From: Silene latifolia
Lineage: Eukaryota; Streptophyta; Magnoliopsida; Caryophyllales; Caryophyllaceae
DNA: 64,000 nucleotides
Direction: 5' to 3'
Assembly: GCF_048544455.1 (NCBI RefSeq)
Contig: NC_133532.1
Location: 89,545,156-89,609,155, forward strand
The notes beneath the pieces were generated by a model. It was not told the origin of the DNA and did no database searches. It was given only the letters and a program-made list of their open reading frames with translations. Every line of letters begins with the position of its first letter. Position 1 is the stretch's first letter. Below, piece after piece: positions 11,094-21,832 of this stretch. The translations under genes were made by a program, and so were the position numbers.

Positions 11094-11378
11094 CCGCTGT
11101 AGCTGGTACTTCGCTTCTAACTTCTCGTGGATTTGTCTTTCGGGCCTCGAAATGCGCACCAAGCTCGTTCCTTGAGTAAACACTTCACGTCAAATGCAAT
11201 GCGAGGTACTCGGGGATGGATTTAGCTCAAAATCTACTCATTTCCGCATAAATCTGCAATATTACATAAAAATACGAAAGTAGACGAAATGGGGCAAATA
11301 GTAGCCTTAAACCACATAAATGAGCTCTGAAATGCGTGTGAAATAGGGTGTAAAACATCATATAAATGACACGCATCA

Positions 11379-11391
11379 AACTTCCCCAAAC
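11379..11391 (-). other. polypurine tract of element B
   Basis: Minus-strand GGTTTGGGGAAGTT lies directly against the 3' LTR; the expected plus-strand primer. Confidence 0.8.
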
Positions 11392-12082
11392 CAAACCCTT
11401 GGTTGTCCCCAAGCAAGAACTAGACTCGATCCTAAAACTTAATGGGACGAGTTCAATCTCAGAGCGAAATGCAAACTGTTAAGCCTAACCCAATTTAATG
11501 CAATAACCAACAATCAATTAGCAATGTGAATCATGCAAACGAGTTATGAAGTCGTTAATAACTGCTGAACCGTCAACTGTAGAGACTTATCAAATTGGAC
11601 TCTCACGGGTCGCTCAAATCACTCAAATAAGCACAAGGTGAATATATGTAAAGATAGAAAGAAGTAATATTGTAAGGACGCTCACCTAACTACGACCTAT
11701 AAGAACATGCCTGCAGTCTAATATGAAAATAATCTCTACAACCGTACATATGCATTCCAACCAAACAAATGACCATGACACATGCCGAGGTAAATATGGA
11801 TATGTGAGGTAATGGGTAAGAAGGGCTAAAATAAATTTGGATAAAAACAGAGTTAAAAGCCAAGCTAGTAACTATGGGAACCAAATTAATAACAACATCC
11901 AACTTCTTGCTCAAAATCAACAATAAAACGGGTGCTAATTATCAAGCACAAATCTCGCAATCTCTATAATAATTAACCAATCAACTTCCCATAAGATACA
12001 AATGCAACATGGGAGCAAAAATCGCCATTAAAATAAAAACTTGAATTATGCGAATTGATTTTTTCTCTTTCTCGGACCCCAG

Positions 12083-12111
12083 TCGATCGACCTATGGTAC
12101 CAGTCGATCGA
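12083..12111. repeat. paired TCGATCGA palindromes, B internal
   Basis: Sites at 12083 and 12104, 21 bp apart, next to a long pyrimidine-rich tract. Confidence 0.9.
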
Positions 12112-12892
12112 CTACTTCTACAGTACAGTACTCGTTTCTTTTTTTCATTTTCGAATCATTTTTTTTCTTCTTCTCTTTTTTTCTTTTTCTTTGTTTCTTT
12201 GTTTCCTTCCTTTTTCATTTTCCCAACAACATCTTAAAAGAGCATATGCCACCAAAAAATGAAGTAACAATCCCAACAACTAAACTACTAGCTTGACAAA
12301 GGCAGGCTATGTGTAGGATGTAGTAACGGGACAAAAAGGCTATTTTTGGCAGTGTTGAGCTTATGGGCAAAATGAATAAAGGGAGACCTCTACCACATGT
12401 GTCAACAAACCACGGAACCGAATGCATACAGGTATTAAGCAGATCAAATTCATATTTATGCATATTTATGTAACATGCCTCATAAGGAGTACTACTCATA
12501 GTCCTAGATGAACTGGTCATAGATGTCACCAGTTATAGGGCTCTAAATCTCAGAAAATATAAGTAGTTTGCCAAAAATCAAAGTCAAGTCTCAAGTTCAG
12601 CAAGGAATTTAACGAAAACTCGTAGACTATACATATACGATTCTACTAATAACATGTCAATTAGCAAGGCTTAGGCATAAACAGCTGCAAATGCAATGTC
12701 ATCATTGAAATACTACCGTTCCGACTCGACCTATATGCTAAAATAAACATTTTTTTTTTAAATGTTTTGAAATTTTTCAATTTTTTTGAATTTTTGTATA
12801 TATGAGAAATGAAATAAACAAATGCAAACTGAAATGTAAACGTAAATGCAAGCAAATGAAATGCAACGCAAAACCCTTCCCCAAACCAAATC

Positions 12893-12912
12893 GCACAATG
12901 TCCCCATTGTGC
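12893..12912 (-). other. conserved stem-loop beside internal purine tract (B)
   Basis: Perfect 8-bp stem GCACAATG/CATTGTGC with 4-nt loop. On the sense (minus) strand it is followed by the purine tract GGTTTGGGGAAGGG. Counterparts with different stem sequence are at 41160-41179 (F), 58171-58190 (E) and 27478-27497. Confidence 0.75.
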
Positions 12913-13021
12913 AAAATCATGTGATGAAATAAAAGAGAAATGTGAATTTTGCGTAATTATAACTAAAATTGACATGAAATAAGGACTCAGAAACTCACAA
13001 GACTTTAAGCGCAGCAAAAAG

Positions 13022-13057
13022 GAAACCTCCCCAAATCAGCGTGAGCTAGGAGGTTTC
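13022..13057 (-). other. hairpin enclosing a CCCCAAA motif (B)
   Basis: 9-bp perfect arms at 13022-13030 (GAAACCTCC) and 13049-13057. The purine-tract-like motif starts in the left arm. F has two analogous hairpins at 41286-41318 and 41383-41418. Confidence 0.65.
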
Positions 13058-13283
13058 AGTAGCCAGCGGTGCTACCAGTAAATACCTGAAAAGACAAACA
13101 AAGTAACACACATAAATCGAGAAAACAAAATTGGGACGGTAAAATTATGTGCAAAGTTAAGAAAATGGAAGAAATCAGAAATGAGTCGGAAAATAAAGTG
13201 GAGAAAAGACTCTCTCAATTCCGCAAAACGACCTAACACAGCAGGGGAAAGGTCGAAAAACAGTCTAACAACGCTACGGGCGG

Positions 13284-13383
13284 TCGATCGACCACATCAC
13301 CCGTCGATCGACCGAGTGAACGAGAACGAGAAACTCCTGAGATGCGCAGCTCAGTCGATCAACCATACTGACCAGTCGATCGA
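13284..13383. repeat. paired palindromes after protease (B)
   Basis: Sites at 13284/13304 (20 bp apart) and 13355/13376 (21 bp apart; the first is the variant TCGATCAA). They lie about 240 bp past the protease stop. Confidence 0.88.
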
Positions 13384-13624
13384 CTGAGAAACCTGCTGTA
13401 ACTTTCTAATTTCTTCGAATTAGCTCCATAACTTGAGCTAATATGGTCTTTTAACCTGCAAATGCACATAATACCGCGCCCAAAATTGCACAAAACCCAA
13501 AGCAATAGTCTAAAGTATATAAAATCCTAAGCAAGCTTAAAATTCGAAGTCTCGCGCACACAAAATAATGAAAAAGTTCAACGAAAGCAATAGAGTGTAT
13601 AGTCTTTGAAAAAGCCTTAATCAA

Positions 13625-14977
13625 CTAATAGTTGATCAAGAATGGCCACGGAATGGCCCACTTGGTCGGCTCCTGGCTTCTAGAGGTAGCCTCAACAGTG
13701 CTCATCTTCTCAACTGCGACATCCGCAGAACTCAACGGATCAACAGCTTCATCATCCTCCCAAGCAATGACCTCTTCTGGCTCATCGAAGTCCAAGTCGG
13801 ACTCCCTCACTTTGACTGGCTCGTCTTCAAGCTCCTCATCAGTGCCATAGCTAAGACATCCTAAGCCGCCTCTTGAGACGATTGGTTCCTTCACAGCCGG
13901 AGCAATATGCGGCTCTTCCTTCCCCAAACCAGCTCCTGCAATGTCTAAAACAGAAGAATCGTCCTCCAATTTGCTCCCAATCTGGGGCGTAGGTGTCACG
14001 ACAGGAATAGGAATAGAGACAGGCATATCAGGAAGTATAAAATAGGATTTCTTTTCAGAAACCGTATTACAAGTGATTGGCCACATGGGGGCTTTCTTCT
14101 TAGCAGTCTGGGCAAAGACGATGGAGTGCTTCCCTACCTTAAAGGTCAAAGTACCCGAACCTACATCGATAACTGCACCAGCAGTGTGCAGAAATGGTCT
14201 ACCCAATATGATAGGAATGTGGGCATCCTCAGGCATATCTAGTACAACGAAGTCGACAGGGAAAAAAAACTTTCCTATTTGCACAAGAACGTCCTTTAAG
14301 ACTCCTATTGGCTGGACCGCAGATCGATCAGCCATCTGTACTGTCATATCGGTGACTGCAAACCTAGTCAATTTCAGTTTCCTAGCTAGACTCAAAGGCA
14401 TAACGCTAATGCTAGCTCCTAAGTCACATAATGCCTTCTCAATTGAGAAGGTACCGATATTACAAGGAACGGAAAAATTGCCTGGGTTAGCTAACTTATG
14501 TGGTGCAGTATGGGTCAAATAAGAGTAAGACTCTTCAGTTAGTGCGACAGTATGCACGGTTTCAAGTGACAACTTTTTGGACAAAAGTTTTTTCATGAAT
14601 TTCGTGTAAGCAGGCACTTGATTTACTAATTCAAGGAAAGGAACTTGTACATTTAAGCTACGAATAACCTTTTCAAACTTATTAAATGATACATGTTCCT
14701 TCGTCGGCACCAATCGCTCTGGATAAGGGGCTGTAAGAAGTAACTTAGCCCTCTCCTCTAAATCTCGCATGCCGGCATCGGTGGACTTAGGCTGAAAGTC
14801 CACAACCTTCTCCTTATTGTAGCTTGACCCTTCTTCAGACCGTCTCAAATGTGAACCATTAATCGACATAGGGTCGTATTTCGGAACCGGGACTGACCTG
14901 TCAGCATTCGGGTCTTGCCCCAATGTTTTCGGGGCGGTCGTACCCCGAAACAAGTGGTCCCTCAGGTTATCGGGCAT
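13625..14977 (-). CDS. retropepsin-type protease region of element B
   Basis: 450-aa open frame coding the aspartic protease that would mature Gag. Motifs on the minus strand: ALCDLGASISVMP (active-site region, DLG where retropepsins usually have DTG or DSG), MADRSAVQPIGVLKDV, FFPVDFVVLDMPED, and PIILGRPFLHTAGAVIDV near the C-terminal end of the fold. N-terminal to it is a gag-like segment (VPFLELVNQVPAYTKFMKKLL). The protein stops after an acidic tail with no RT behind it. It begins in a different frame from the linker ORF upstream, which it overlaps by 16 bp. Confidence 0.85.
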   Translation of the reverse strand: MPDNLRDHLFRGTTAPKTLGQDPNADRSVPVPKYDPMSINGSHLRRSEEGSSYNKEKVVDFQPKSTDAGMRDLEERAKLLLTAPYPERLVPTKEHVSFNKFEKVIRSLNVQVPFLELVNQVPAYTKFMKKLLSKKLSLETVHTVALTEESYSYLTHTAPHKLANPGNFSVPCNIGTFSIEKALCDLGASISVMPLSLARKLKLTRFAVTDMTVQMADRSAVQPIGVLKDVLVQIGKFFFPVDFVVLDMPEDAHIPIILGRPFLHTAGAVIDVGSGTLTFKVGKHSIVFAQTAKKKAPMWPITCNTVSEKKSYFILPDMPVSIPIPVVTPTPQIGSKLEDDSSVLDIAGAGLGKEEPHIAPAVKEPIVSRGGLGCLSYGTDEELEDEPVKVRESDLDFDEPEEVIAWEDDEAVDPLSSADVAVEKMSTVEATSRSQEPTKWAIPWPFLINY

Positions 14978-15528
14978 TGGAGGACGAAATTGTGCATTAT
15001 CAGCAGCGGCCTCGGTCGATCGACCATGTTGCTCGGTCGATCGACCGAGTTCTGATTCGAAGGCGTTTCCTTACGTGCTTCAGTCGATCGACCGGGTGTA
15101 TCAGTCGATCGACTGATATAGCTGGTAGACGCCTTTTTCTTGTTATTATTCAACACAGCCTTTTTCTTGCTCGATTCCGCTTCACCTTTTTCAGGGACAT
15201 CCTCAACCATAGTAGGACCCTCCAGGGTGGAACCACTCCTCAAAGTAATGGCATTAAGGGTCTCTTTTTGGTCCGTCTGCGTCGGTAAATGTCCTGGAGC
15301 TCGAGTTGCATTCTTGCTGGCTAATTGAGCAATTTGGCTCTCCAACATCTTCATCCCGGCCTCTCTAGCTTGAGACTCTTTCAGCAACAAGTTCTTCAAT
15401 TCAGTGAAATCGGAACCTTGGGATTGTTGCTGCTGCTGAGGAACATATGGAGGCTTTTGGTATTGTTGTTGCTTATGAGGGGGCACATAATTCTGCTGCT
15501 GCTGCTGTGGTGGTTGAGTCGGATTCAA
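14962..15528 (-). CDS. gag C-terminus / linker of element B
   Basis: Q-rich segment continuing gag after a frameshift near 15582, then a conserved THLPTQTDQKETLNAITLRSG-like block seen in all Athila-like gags here. It ends in a stretch encoded by the palindrome cluster 15016-15112 (RSTD, SVDRP, MVDRP). The 188-aa frame overlaps protease by 16 bp. It is probably one gag-protease polyprotein disrupted by small indels. Confidence 0.7.
   Translation of the reverse strand: MNPTQPPQQQQQNYVPPHKQQQYQKPPYVPQQQQQSQGSDFTELKNLLLKESQAREAGMKMLESQIAQLASKNATRAPGHLPTQTDQKETLNAITLRSGSTLEGPTMVEDVPEKGEAESSKKKAVLNNNKKKASTSYISRSTDTPGRSTEARKETPSNQNSVDRPSNMVDRPRPLLIMHNFVLQCPIT
15016..15112. repeat. paired palindromes in the gag-protease linker (B), coding
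   Basis: Sites at 15016/15037 and 15084/15105, both 21 bp apart, inside an open frame. 21 bp equals seven codons, so the spacing keeps frame. Confidence 0.92.
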
Positions 15529-15548
15529 GACATTTTGGCTACTCCACC

Positions 15549-16688
15549 TCAGATTCGGATGGACATTCGACTCAAAGTAAGTGTTTTCTGCCTATAATGT
15601 TGAAAGGCAGCACAAGACTCAAAGGGACTAGGACAATTGTCTGAAACATGCCCCTCAGCTCCACATCTCTTACAGACGAAAGGACCGTCTGAAATAGCAT
15701 TTACATGGTAAATCCCTCCTTTTGAAGCTCCTCCCAACTCGTACTTATCAAACCTTGCCGTGAGAGCTTCTAATGCAGCTACAGAAGGAGATTCGACACT
15801 TCTCCTTTGATTGCCCCTGGAATTCCCATACTCAGCTTTGTGGGTGGCCAAATCATTAATGATCTTCCACCCCTTAGTCTCTCCCATATTCTCCTGGAAT
15901 CTGCCACTAGCTGCAGCATCCAAGATAGCCCGCTGATCGTCATAGAGCCCATTGTAAAATTGATTACATAAACTCCATTTTTCGAACCCATGGTGCGGAA
16001 TGTTTCGCACCAGCTTCTTGAAACGGACCCATGCTTCATGAAAGTTCTCATCAGGCCCCTGTTTAAAGCTCGTGATCTGAGCTCTAATGACATTGGTCTT
16101 CGAGGCAGAAAAGTACTTCTTATAAAACGCCAAGGCCAACGAATTCCAGTCAGTGATCTCATTAGCAGCTCGATCTAGGTCTCTATACCACTCCCTTGCA
16201 GCATCACGAAGAGAGAATATAAACATGGTCTCCTTCACCTGGTCTTGGGTCACAACGGTTGGTGGGGGTATGGAACAACAATAATCAATAAATGTCTCCA
16301 TGTGCTTAGCTGCATCTTCATTCGCAGCTCCCCCAAACTGGTTTCTCTTAACCAAGTTGATATAAGACGGCTTAGGCTCGAATTTTCTGTCCGTCCCTGG
16401 TAATGCAAATCCCTTGTAGAGATTTGCAGCTGTCGGCTCAGAGTGACTGGCAATGGTTGCTTCTTCAGCCATTTCTAGAAAGTCTGGAGAATTGACGGTC
16501 TCAGCCGATGAATTAGAAACTGGAGATGAAGGTGGATCCTCCTCAAATAAAGCGTTCTCGTAGTAACTAGACAGAGTACTCAGCTCTTCCTCTGTCGGCA
16601 ATATCCTAGATGATCGTCTCAACTCACGCAAAGTCTTCTCAATCTCAGGATTGATCGGTAGTAGTTCACCACCCTGTGACCTGCGCAT
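15549..16688 (-). CDS. gag: gag of element B
   Basis: 379-aa capsid/nucleocapsid precursor starting MRRSQGGELLPINPEIEKTL, a start shared with F and E. The Retrotrans_gag region is at about residues 130-270 (AAREWYRDLDRAANEITDWNSL, FKQGPDENFHEAWVRFKKLV, QFYNGLYDDQRAILD). A CCHC knuckle CKRCGAEGHVSDNC lies at about 335-350. The frame is lost near 15582 in an A-run, after which the gag C-terminus continues at 15528. Confidence 0.9.
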   Translation of the reverse strand: MRRSQGGELLPINPEIEKTLRELRRSSRILPTEEELSTLSSYYENALFEEDPPSSPVSNSSAETVNSPDFLEMAEEATIASHSEPTAANLYKGFALPGTDRKFEPKPSYINLVKRNQFGGAANEDAAKHMETFIDYCCSIPPPTVVTQDQVKETMFIFSLRDAAREWYRDLDRAANEITDWNSLALAFYKKYFSASKTNVIRAQITSFKQGPDENFHEAWVRFKKLVRNIPHHGFEKWSLCNQFYNGLYDDQRAILDAAASGRFQENMGETKGWKIINDLATHKAEYGNSRGNQRRSVESPSVAALEALTARFDKYELGGASKGGIYHVNAISDGPFVCKRCGAEGHVSDNCPSPFESCAAFQHYRQKTLTLSRMSIRI

Positions 16689-16792
16689 AAGAAGAAACTA
16701 CGAAAAGAATATGAGAATAGTTTAAGGAACAAATGTCCCTTAAACTAAGAAACAGACTAAAATAAAACAACTAAAAATTAGAACAATTGCCT

Positions 16793-16809
16793 CCCCGGCA
16801 ACGGCGCCA
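16793..16809 (-). promoter_or_regulatory. primer binding site of element B (tRNA-Asp type)
   Basis: Minus-strand TGGCGCCGTTGCCGGGG, 5 bp from the 5' LTR at 16815. This is the site common to Athila-type elements. F has an identical copy at 47684-47700. Confidence 0.88.
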
Positions 16810-17026
16810 AAATTTGATACCGTCGTTTAGTATCAAAAATAATATTTATAACCTAAATACTACTAACAGGAGCTAGTGGCAGTCAGGGTCGAACCACAGA
16901 GAGGCAGATGTAATTATTAGTTGTCTAAACTTACTCCTAAAGTAACAGTGTGTGGGGGTTTGCTTTGATTTGAGCTATAGCTAAAGGCAATGAAATATAA
17001 ATTAAACTAAAGAAATGTATTAAATC

Positions 17027-17042
17027 AAATATAAAGAAGGGT
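17027..17042 (+). repeat. LINE target-site duplication, left copy
   Basis: AAATATAAAGAAGGGT, repeated exactly at 21833-21848 straight after the poly(A) run. Confidence 0.95.
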
Positions 17043-17136
17043 GATAACATAGGTAGCACCGAAATGAAAAATGAAAAACCCTAGAGAAGAGTCGTCTTCT
17101 ACCTTCGACTAGGGCATACTTTTTTCCACTTATTCT

Positions 17137-18366
17137 TTGCATATGGCACGTAATTATTCCTTAAAAACAAAACAAAAACATTCTAGTAGGTTTATAACAA
17201 TGCAATCAAGAGGCAGGAGTAGTGGTTATCAAGGGAACAAACTGAAGAAAGGCCCATCTGAGGAGGACGTTGTAAGGACCAAATCCATGCAGGAAGTCAA
17301 TGGCATCCCTAGATTGCCATTCCATGATGAAGATGGGATTGAAAATGAGAACTTATGGATTACTAAACGTAAGAAAAAAGGGAAACATGTGGATGAGGAT
17401 GAGTTTAATGGAGAACTCATTCAGTTTTCAGCAGAGGACACTAAGGAGGAAGTTGAGTATTGGAATCAGGCCGTATACTGTTTTGTATTGGGAGCAAATC
17501 CTCCTTGGAATGTGCTTCATGGATATATACATAGAATATGGGCGAAATATGGTATAGACAAAGTTTCTTTCCTCCCTAATGGTGTTTTCTTAGTCAGGTT
17601 CAAGACAAACAAGGATAAGGATGCTGTTTTGCAGGCAGGTTATCATATGTTTGACAATAAACCTTTAATTGTTAGATCTTGGACAGAGGAATCAGAGATT
17701 ACAAAGGAGGAGGTGAAAGTAGTCCCTGCTTGGATCAGAATCTGTGACTTGCCTCTACGATTCTGGGGTAAATGCCTCCCTAGAATAGCAGGACTTGTAG
17801 GGAAATTTGTGAAAGCAGACCAGGCAACAGCAGAGAAGACGAGATTGGGATTTGCCAGAGTAATGATTGAACTTAATGTGGGTGCTAAGTTTCCCAAGGT
17901 TGTGAAATTTCTTGATGAGAAAGGGTCAGTGATCACTCTGGACATCGAGTATGAATGGAAACCAATCATTTGTGATAAATGTAAAGGAATTGGGCATGAT
18001 GGTGGACACTGTAAGAAAATTGAGCAAGGAGCCAAGAAGAAACCTGTAGCACAAAAAATTTGGAAACCAGTTATCAAAATTGCAGAGACCAGTACTGTCA
18101 CAGTGACTAATACACAGACAGAAGCTGATGCACAGTTGGATAAACTAGGAACAAAACAAGGCCAGGAATTAACAGAAACACCTGTAGTTGAACTCATTAC
18201 TCCTATTAAACAGAAAGATCAGGAGAATCAGCAGGTGATGGATACTGAATGTACACCCCCACAAAGTTCAAATGGAATGAATTATTTGAAGGCATTAGGT
18301 GGCTCAGTAACCCCAAAAGTTGGGATTGGAATAGGTAACCCTGATCCAAAGCCTACTCATGAATAA
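17137..18366 (+). CDS. LINE ORF1, DUF4283 / zinc-knuckle protein
   Basis: 409-aa RNA-binding protein of plant L1 elements. A DUF4283-like region spans about residues 100-250 (YCFVLGANPPWNVLHGYI, VVPAWIRICDLPLRFWG). A CCHC knuckle (CDKCKGIGHDGGHC) lies at about 279-292. The frame is intact. Its stop overlaps the ORF2 start by 8 nt (ATGAATAA), the usual tight coupling in these elements. Confidence 0.88.
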   Translation: MHMARNYSLKTKQKHSSRFITMQSRGRSSGYQGNKLKKGPSEEDVVRTKSMQEVNGIPRLPFHDEDGIENENLWITKRKKKGKHVDEDEFNGELIQFSAEDTKEEVEYWNQAVYCFVLGANPPWNVLHGYIHRIWAKYGIDKVSFLPNGVFLVRFKTNKDKDAVLQAGYHMFDNKPLIVRSWTEESEITKEEVKVVPAWIRICDLPLRFWGKCLPRIAGLVGKFVKADQATAEKTRLGFARVMIELNVGAKFPKVVKFLDEKGSVITLDIEYEWKPIICDKCKGIGHDGGHCKKIEQGAKKKPVAQKIWKPVIKIAETSTVTVTNTQTEADAQLDKLGTKQGQELTETPVVELITPIKQKDQENQQVMDTECTPPQSSNGMNYLKALGGSVTPKVGIGIGNPDPKPTHE

Positions 18367-21300
18367 TATAGGTTTTTGGAATGTTAGGGGTCTCAATAGT
18401 GTACATAAACAGAAAGAGGTTAAGTGGTTTATTTTTAATAAAGGGATAGGTCTTTTTGGCCTTCTGGAAACCAAAATAAATGTAAATAATGTCTTCAACA
18501 TAGCATCTCATATGTTGGATGGCTGGAGTGTTACTACAAATAGTTGGGATCATAAAGGTGGGAGAGTGTGGATTTAGTGGCAACCAGGATTGTTTGATGT
18601 GCAGATCTTGCAGTATGATGTACAATTTATCCACACAAAGGTTCAGTCCAGGATTACTCAGAAGAGTTTTTACCTTACTATGATTTATGCCTTCAATGAA
18701 GGGAATGATAGGGTACATCTGTGGACTAAACTGGAAGAATTTGCACAACAGTGTCATGGACCATGGGCCTTAGCTGGTGATTTTAATACAGTGTTATGCC
18801 CTGATGAGAGATTGGGAGGGAATACTAAAGAAGCTGACATGGATGATTTCATTAGATGTATGGAAATTTGTGGTATGACTGATATTGCAGCTACAGGGGC
18901 CTTATACACATGGAATAATAAACAGGAAGCTAATACCAGAATCTACAGTAGGTTAGATAGATTTCTCATTAATCAAGAATGGATGAACTGGTTTCCTGAT
19001 ATGGTTGCCCACTTTTACCCTGAAGGCATATTTGATCATTGCCCATGTGTTGTCAGTAACTGTAAGACTGGTTCTCCTCAACATGCCAGTTTTAAGTACT
19101 TCAATATGTGGGGTCAGGCTCCCAATTTTTTGGATAGGGTGAAGGAGGAATGGACAAGGAGTTATGAAAGTCATAAAATGTTTGCTATTGTGAAAAAATT
19201 GAAGGCTCTAAAACCTGTTCTCAAAGGACTCAATTCAGAATGTTATTCTGATATTGAGAATAGAACTGTCAAGGCAGTTCAAGGATTGGATAAAATTCAG
19301 CAGCAGCTTGCCCAAGATCCTGCTAACTCTGAGCTGGTGTCTCAGGAAATAACATTGCTTGCTGAAGTTCGAAGCCTCACTGCTAAGCAGCAAGGGATAG
19401 CTTTCTGAAACAAAAAGCAAAAATACAGTGGATTGAGAATGGAGATCAAAACACTACACTGTTTCATGGAGCTATTAAGAAGAGATATATGGCTAACAAG
19501 GTGATCCAAATTAAAGACCAGAATGGCCAGCTCTGTCAGGATAGCCAGAGCATTCAGACAGCTTTTTTGGATTATTATATGAACTTGTTAGGCAGTACTA
19601 AACAGACTGAGAAGGTAAGGATTGATATCTTGAACACAGGGAAGCTATGCACCCAGGAGCATTGGAGCATTCTCAATAAGCCTGTCAGTAATGAGGAGAT
19701 TAAACAAGCATTCTTTACAACTCCTATTGACAAATCACCAGGACCTGATGGGTACACCAGTGGCTTCTTCAAGGATGCTTGGGAGATTGTGGGTATGGAT
19801 ATTTGTAGTGCTATCAAAGAGTTCTTTACCACTGGACAGCTGTTAAATCAGCTAAATGCTACAAACATTACCTTGATACCCAAATGTGAAAGACCTACTT
19901 CAGTTAAGCACTTTAGGCTAATTGCATGCTGCAACATGATTTACAAGATAATATCAAAATTACTTTGTAATAGGCTATCCCTTATTCTACCTGAGATTAT
20001 TCATGAGAACCAAGGAGCTTTTATCAGAGGAAGGTCTATACTTGAGAATGTGCTTATTTGCCAGGATATTGTCAAAATGTACAATAGGAAGAGTGCTTCT
20101 CCAAGATGTCTTTTCAAGATCGATTTGCAGAAGGCCTATGACTCTGTGGAATGGGACTTTGTGGAACAGATGTTGCTGGGTTTAAACTTTCCTGAACTCT
20201 TTACTCAGCAGATTATGACCTGCATTAGGACCACCACTTTTACCCTAGCACTTAATGGAAATCACTTTGGCTATTTCCAAGGAAAGAGAGGACTTAGGCA
20301 AGGGGATCCCATCTCCCCCTTACTCTTCACAATCTGTATGGAGTATTTAACAAGAACAATCAAATATGCCACAGAAAGATGGGACTTTTAGTATCATCCC
20401 CTTTGCAAAGATTTACAACTGACACACCTGATGTTTGCAGATGATCTGCTGATGTTCTGCAAAGGGACAGCTCAGTCAATTATGCTACTTGTCCGAGCTT
20501 TCTCCACTTTTTCAAAAGCATCTGGATTGATTATGAATAATGGTAAGTCTAAGGTTTTTTTAAATGGCATGGCAACTGAACTGAAGGATGATATCAGGCA
20601 GGCTACTGGTTTTATAGAAGGACAAATGCCATTCAGGTATCTGGGATTTCCTATTCAACCAGGGAGAATTTCAAAAAGAGAGTGCAATATCTTAACTGAG
20701 AAGATACTGAATAGAATTAGGAGTCTAGGAGCCAGGAAATTGTCTTATGCTGGCAGACTGACCCTAATCAATTCAGTGTTGAACACCTTGTACAACTACT
20801 GGGCAAATATTTTTATTCTCCCCAAAGGTGTGATAAGAAGAATTGAAGCTGTGTGTAGGAATTTTTTCTGGGATGGATGTGCTGAATACCATAGAGTGCC
20901 TCTTGTCAAATGGGACACTATCACTCTCCCAAAAAATGAAGGAGGACTAGGGGTGAAAAATGCTGCAATCTGGAATACTGCTACAGTGGCTAAGCGTGTG
21001 GATTGGCTCTATTGTAAAGCTGATAGATTGTGGATTAAATGGGTGAATCAAATTTATCTAAAGCAGCAAGACTGGCATGACTATGAACCTACAGCTGATG
21101 TTACTTGGACTTGGAAAAATATTTGTAAAGTTAAAGAACTCATGAAGCCTACTTATGCAGATGGACAATGGATGCCTGATACTCGGGGATATACTGTCAG
21201 TAGGGGGTATGACTGGTTGAGACTTCACCAAGCTAAACCAATCTGGTTTGAGACTGTATGGTCCAACTGGAATACTCCTAAACACTCACTGATTTCATGG

Positions 21301-21720
21301 CTTATAAAGAATAACGGGATAAATACAAGAGAGAAGCTTTCAGGATTGGATGTAGCAATTCTGATAAATGCTGTCTGTGAAGCTGCACCTGAGACTCAGG
21401 AACACTTGTTCTTTGAGTGTGGGTATAGTAAGCTTATAATGAACCAGATAAGGGATTGGAGCAAGCTACAACTATCAGTGACAGGAGATATACGGACTGC
21501 AGGATCAACAACACAACAAGGTGTATATGCTCTTGTGCTGACTGCTAGCTACTATCATGTGTGGGGGCAGAGAAACAATGCAAGGATTAATGCTGTGCTT
21601 GTGAGTCCAAAAAGAGTTGTGAAAATGATTAAAGACAGTGTGAGACATAGGATCAAGGTCAAACGAAATGATCAAATGTCAAGTATTGACAGGAATTGGC
21701 TGTGTACTCTAGAAAATTGA
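18359..21720 (+). pseudogene. LINE ORF2 (endonuclease-reverse transcriptase), three lesions
   Basis: An APE-type endonuclease comes first (NVRGLNS start, LAGDFNTVL, RLDRFLI), then RT (KSPGPDGYTSGFFK, NQGAFIRGRSILEN, FKIDLQKAYDSVEW, GLRQGDPISPLLF, catalytic FADDLLMF at about 20437-20460), then a C-terminal zf-RVT-like zinc region (NTPKHSLISWL, HLFFECGYS). Lesions: in-frame TAG at 18575-18577, a 1-nt frameshift near 19404, and in-frame TAG at 20389-20391 just before the catalytic box. Otherwise well preserved. Confidence 0.92.
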
Positions 21721-21832
21721 GTTGTACGGTTTTGATCCTCCTGGGAATCGAACCTAAAGTCTTGTCTATCATTCTTGTAATTATCATTTATTTTTGATAT
21801 ATATTATACATCTCACATTTTACCCAAAAAAA
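21721..21832 (+). other. LINE 3' UTR and poly(A)
   Basis: About 110 bp after the ORF2 stop, AT-rich, ending in a run of A that merges with the target duplication. Confidence 0.85.

Larger units (their letters stand above)
9884..11378 (-). repeat. 3' LTR of element B
   Basis: Plus-strand ends TGATACCGTCG...ACACGCATCA, 1495 bp. It differs from the 5' LTR by scattered substitutions and by keeping 21 bp at 11065-11093 that the other LTR has lost. Presumed minus-strand TATA box TCTATATAAC at 10897-10906. Confidence 0.9.
11392..13624 (-). other. non-coding 3' region of element B
   Basis: About 2.2 kb between protease and 3' LTR with no convincing gene; reading frames here are short and lack known motifs. 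It holds a palindrome pair (12083-12111), a pyrimidine-rich tract (12120-12220), an AACTGGT hairpin (12509-12536), a stem-loop beside an internal purine tract (12893-12912), a 9-bp-arm hairpin (13022-13057) and a palindrome cluster (13284-13383). Much of 12290-13060 is recognisably similar to element F 40530-41320, so it is conserved non-coding sequence. Confidence 0.7.
17043..21832 (+). mobile_element. L1-type LINE retrotransposon, near full length
   Basis: About 4.8 kb with short 5' leader, ORF1, overlapping ORF2, 3' UTR and a run of A at the 3' end, flanked by a perfect 16-bp target duplication. It lies inside the 5' LTR of element B. The 5' end looks complete because ORF1 is whole, but only about 94 bp of leader is present. 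ORF2 has three lesions. Confidence 0.95.

Noticed and set aside
11690..13017. Small minus-strand frames (60-118 codons) after protease of B
   Set aside because: Low complexity, no family motifs, not kept in the matching region of F.
14073..14522. 149-codon frame on the plus strand
   Set aside because: Shadow of the protease coding sequence of element B; similar antisense shadows occur in E and F proteases.
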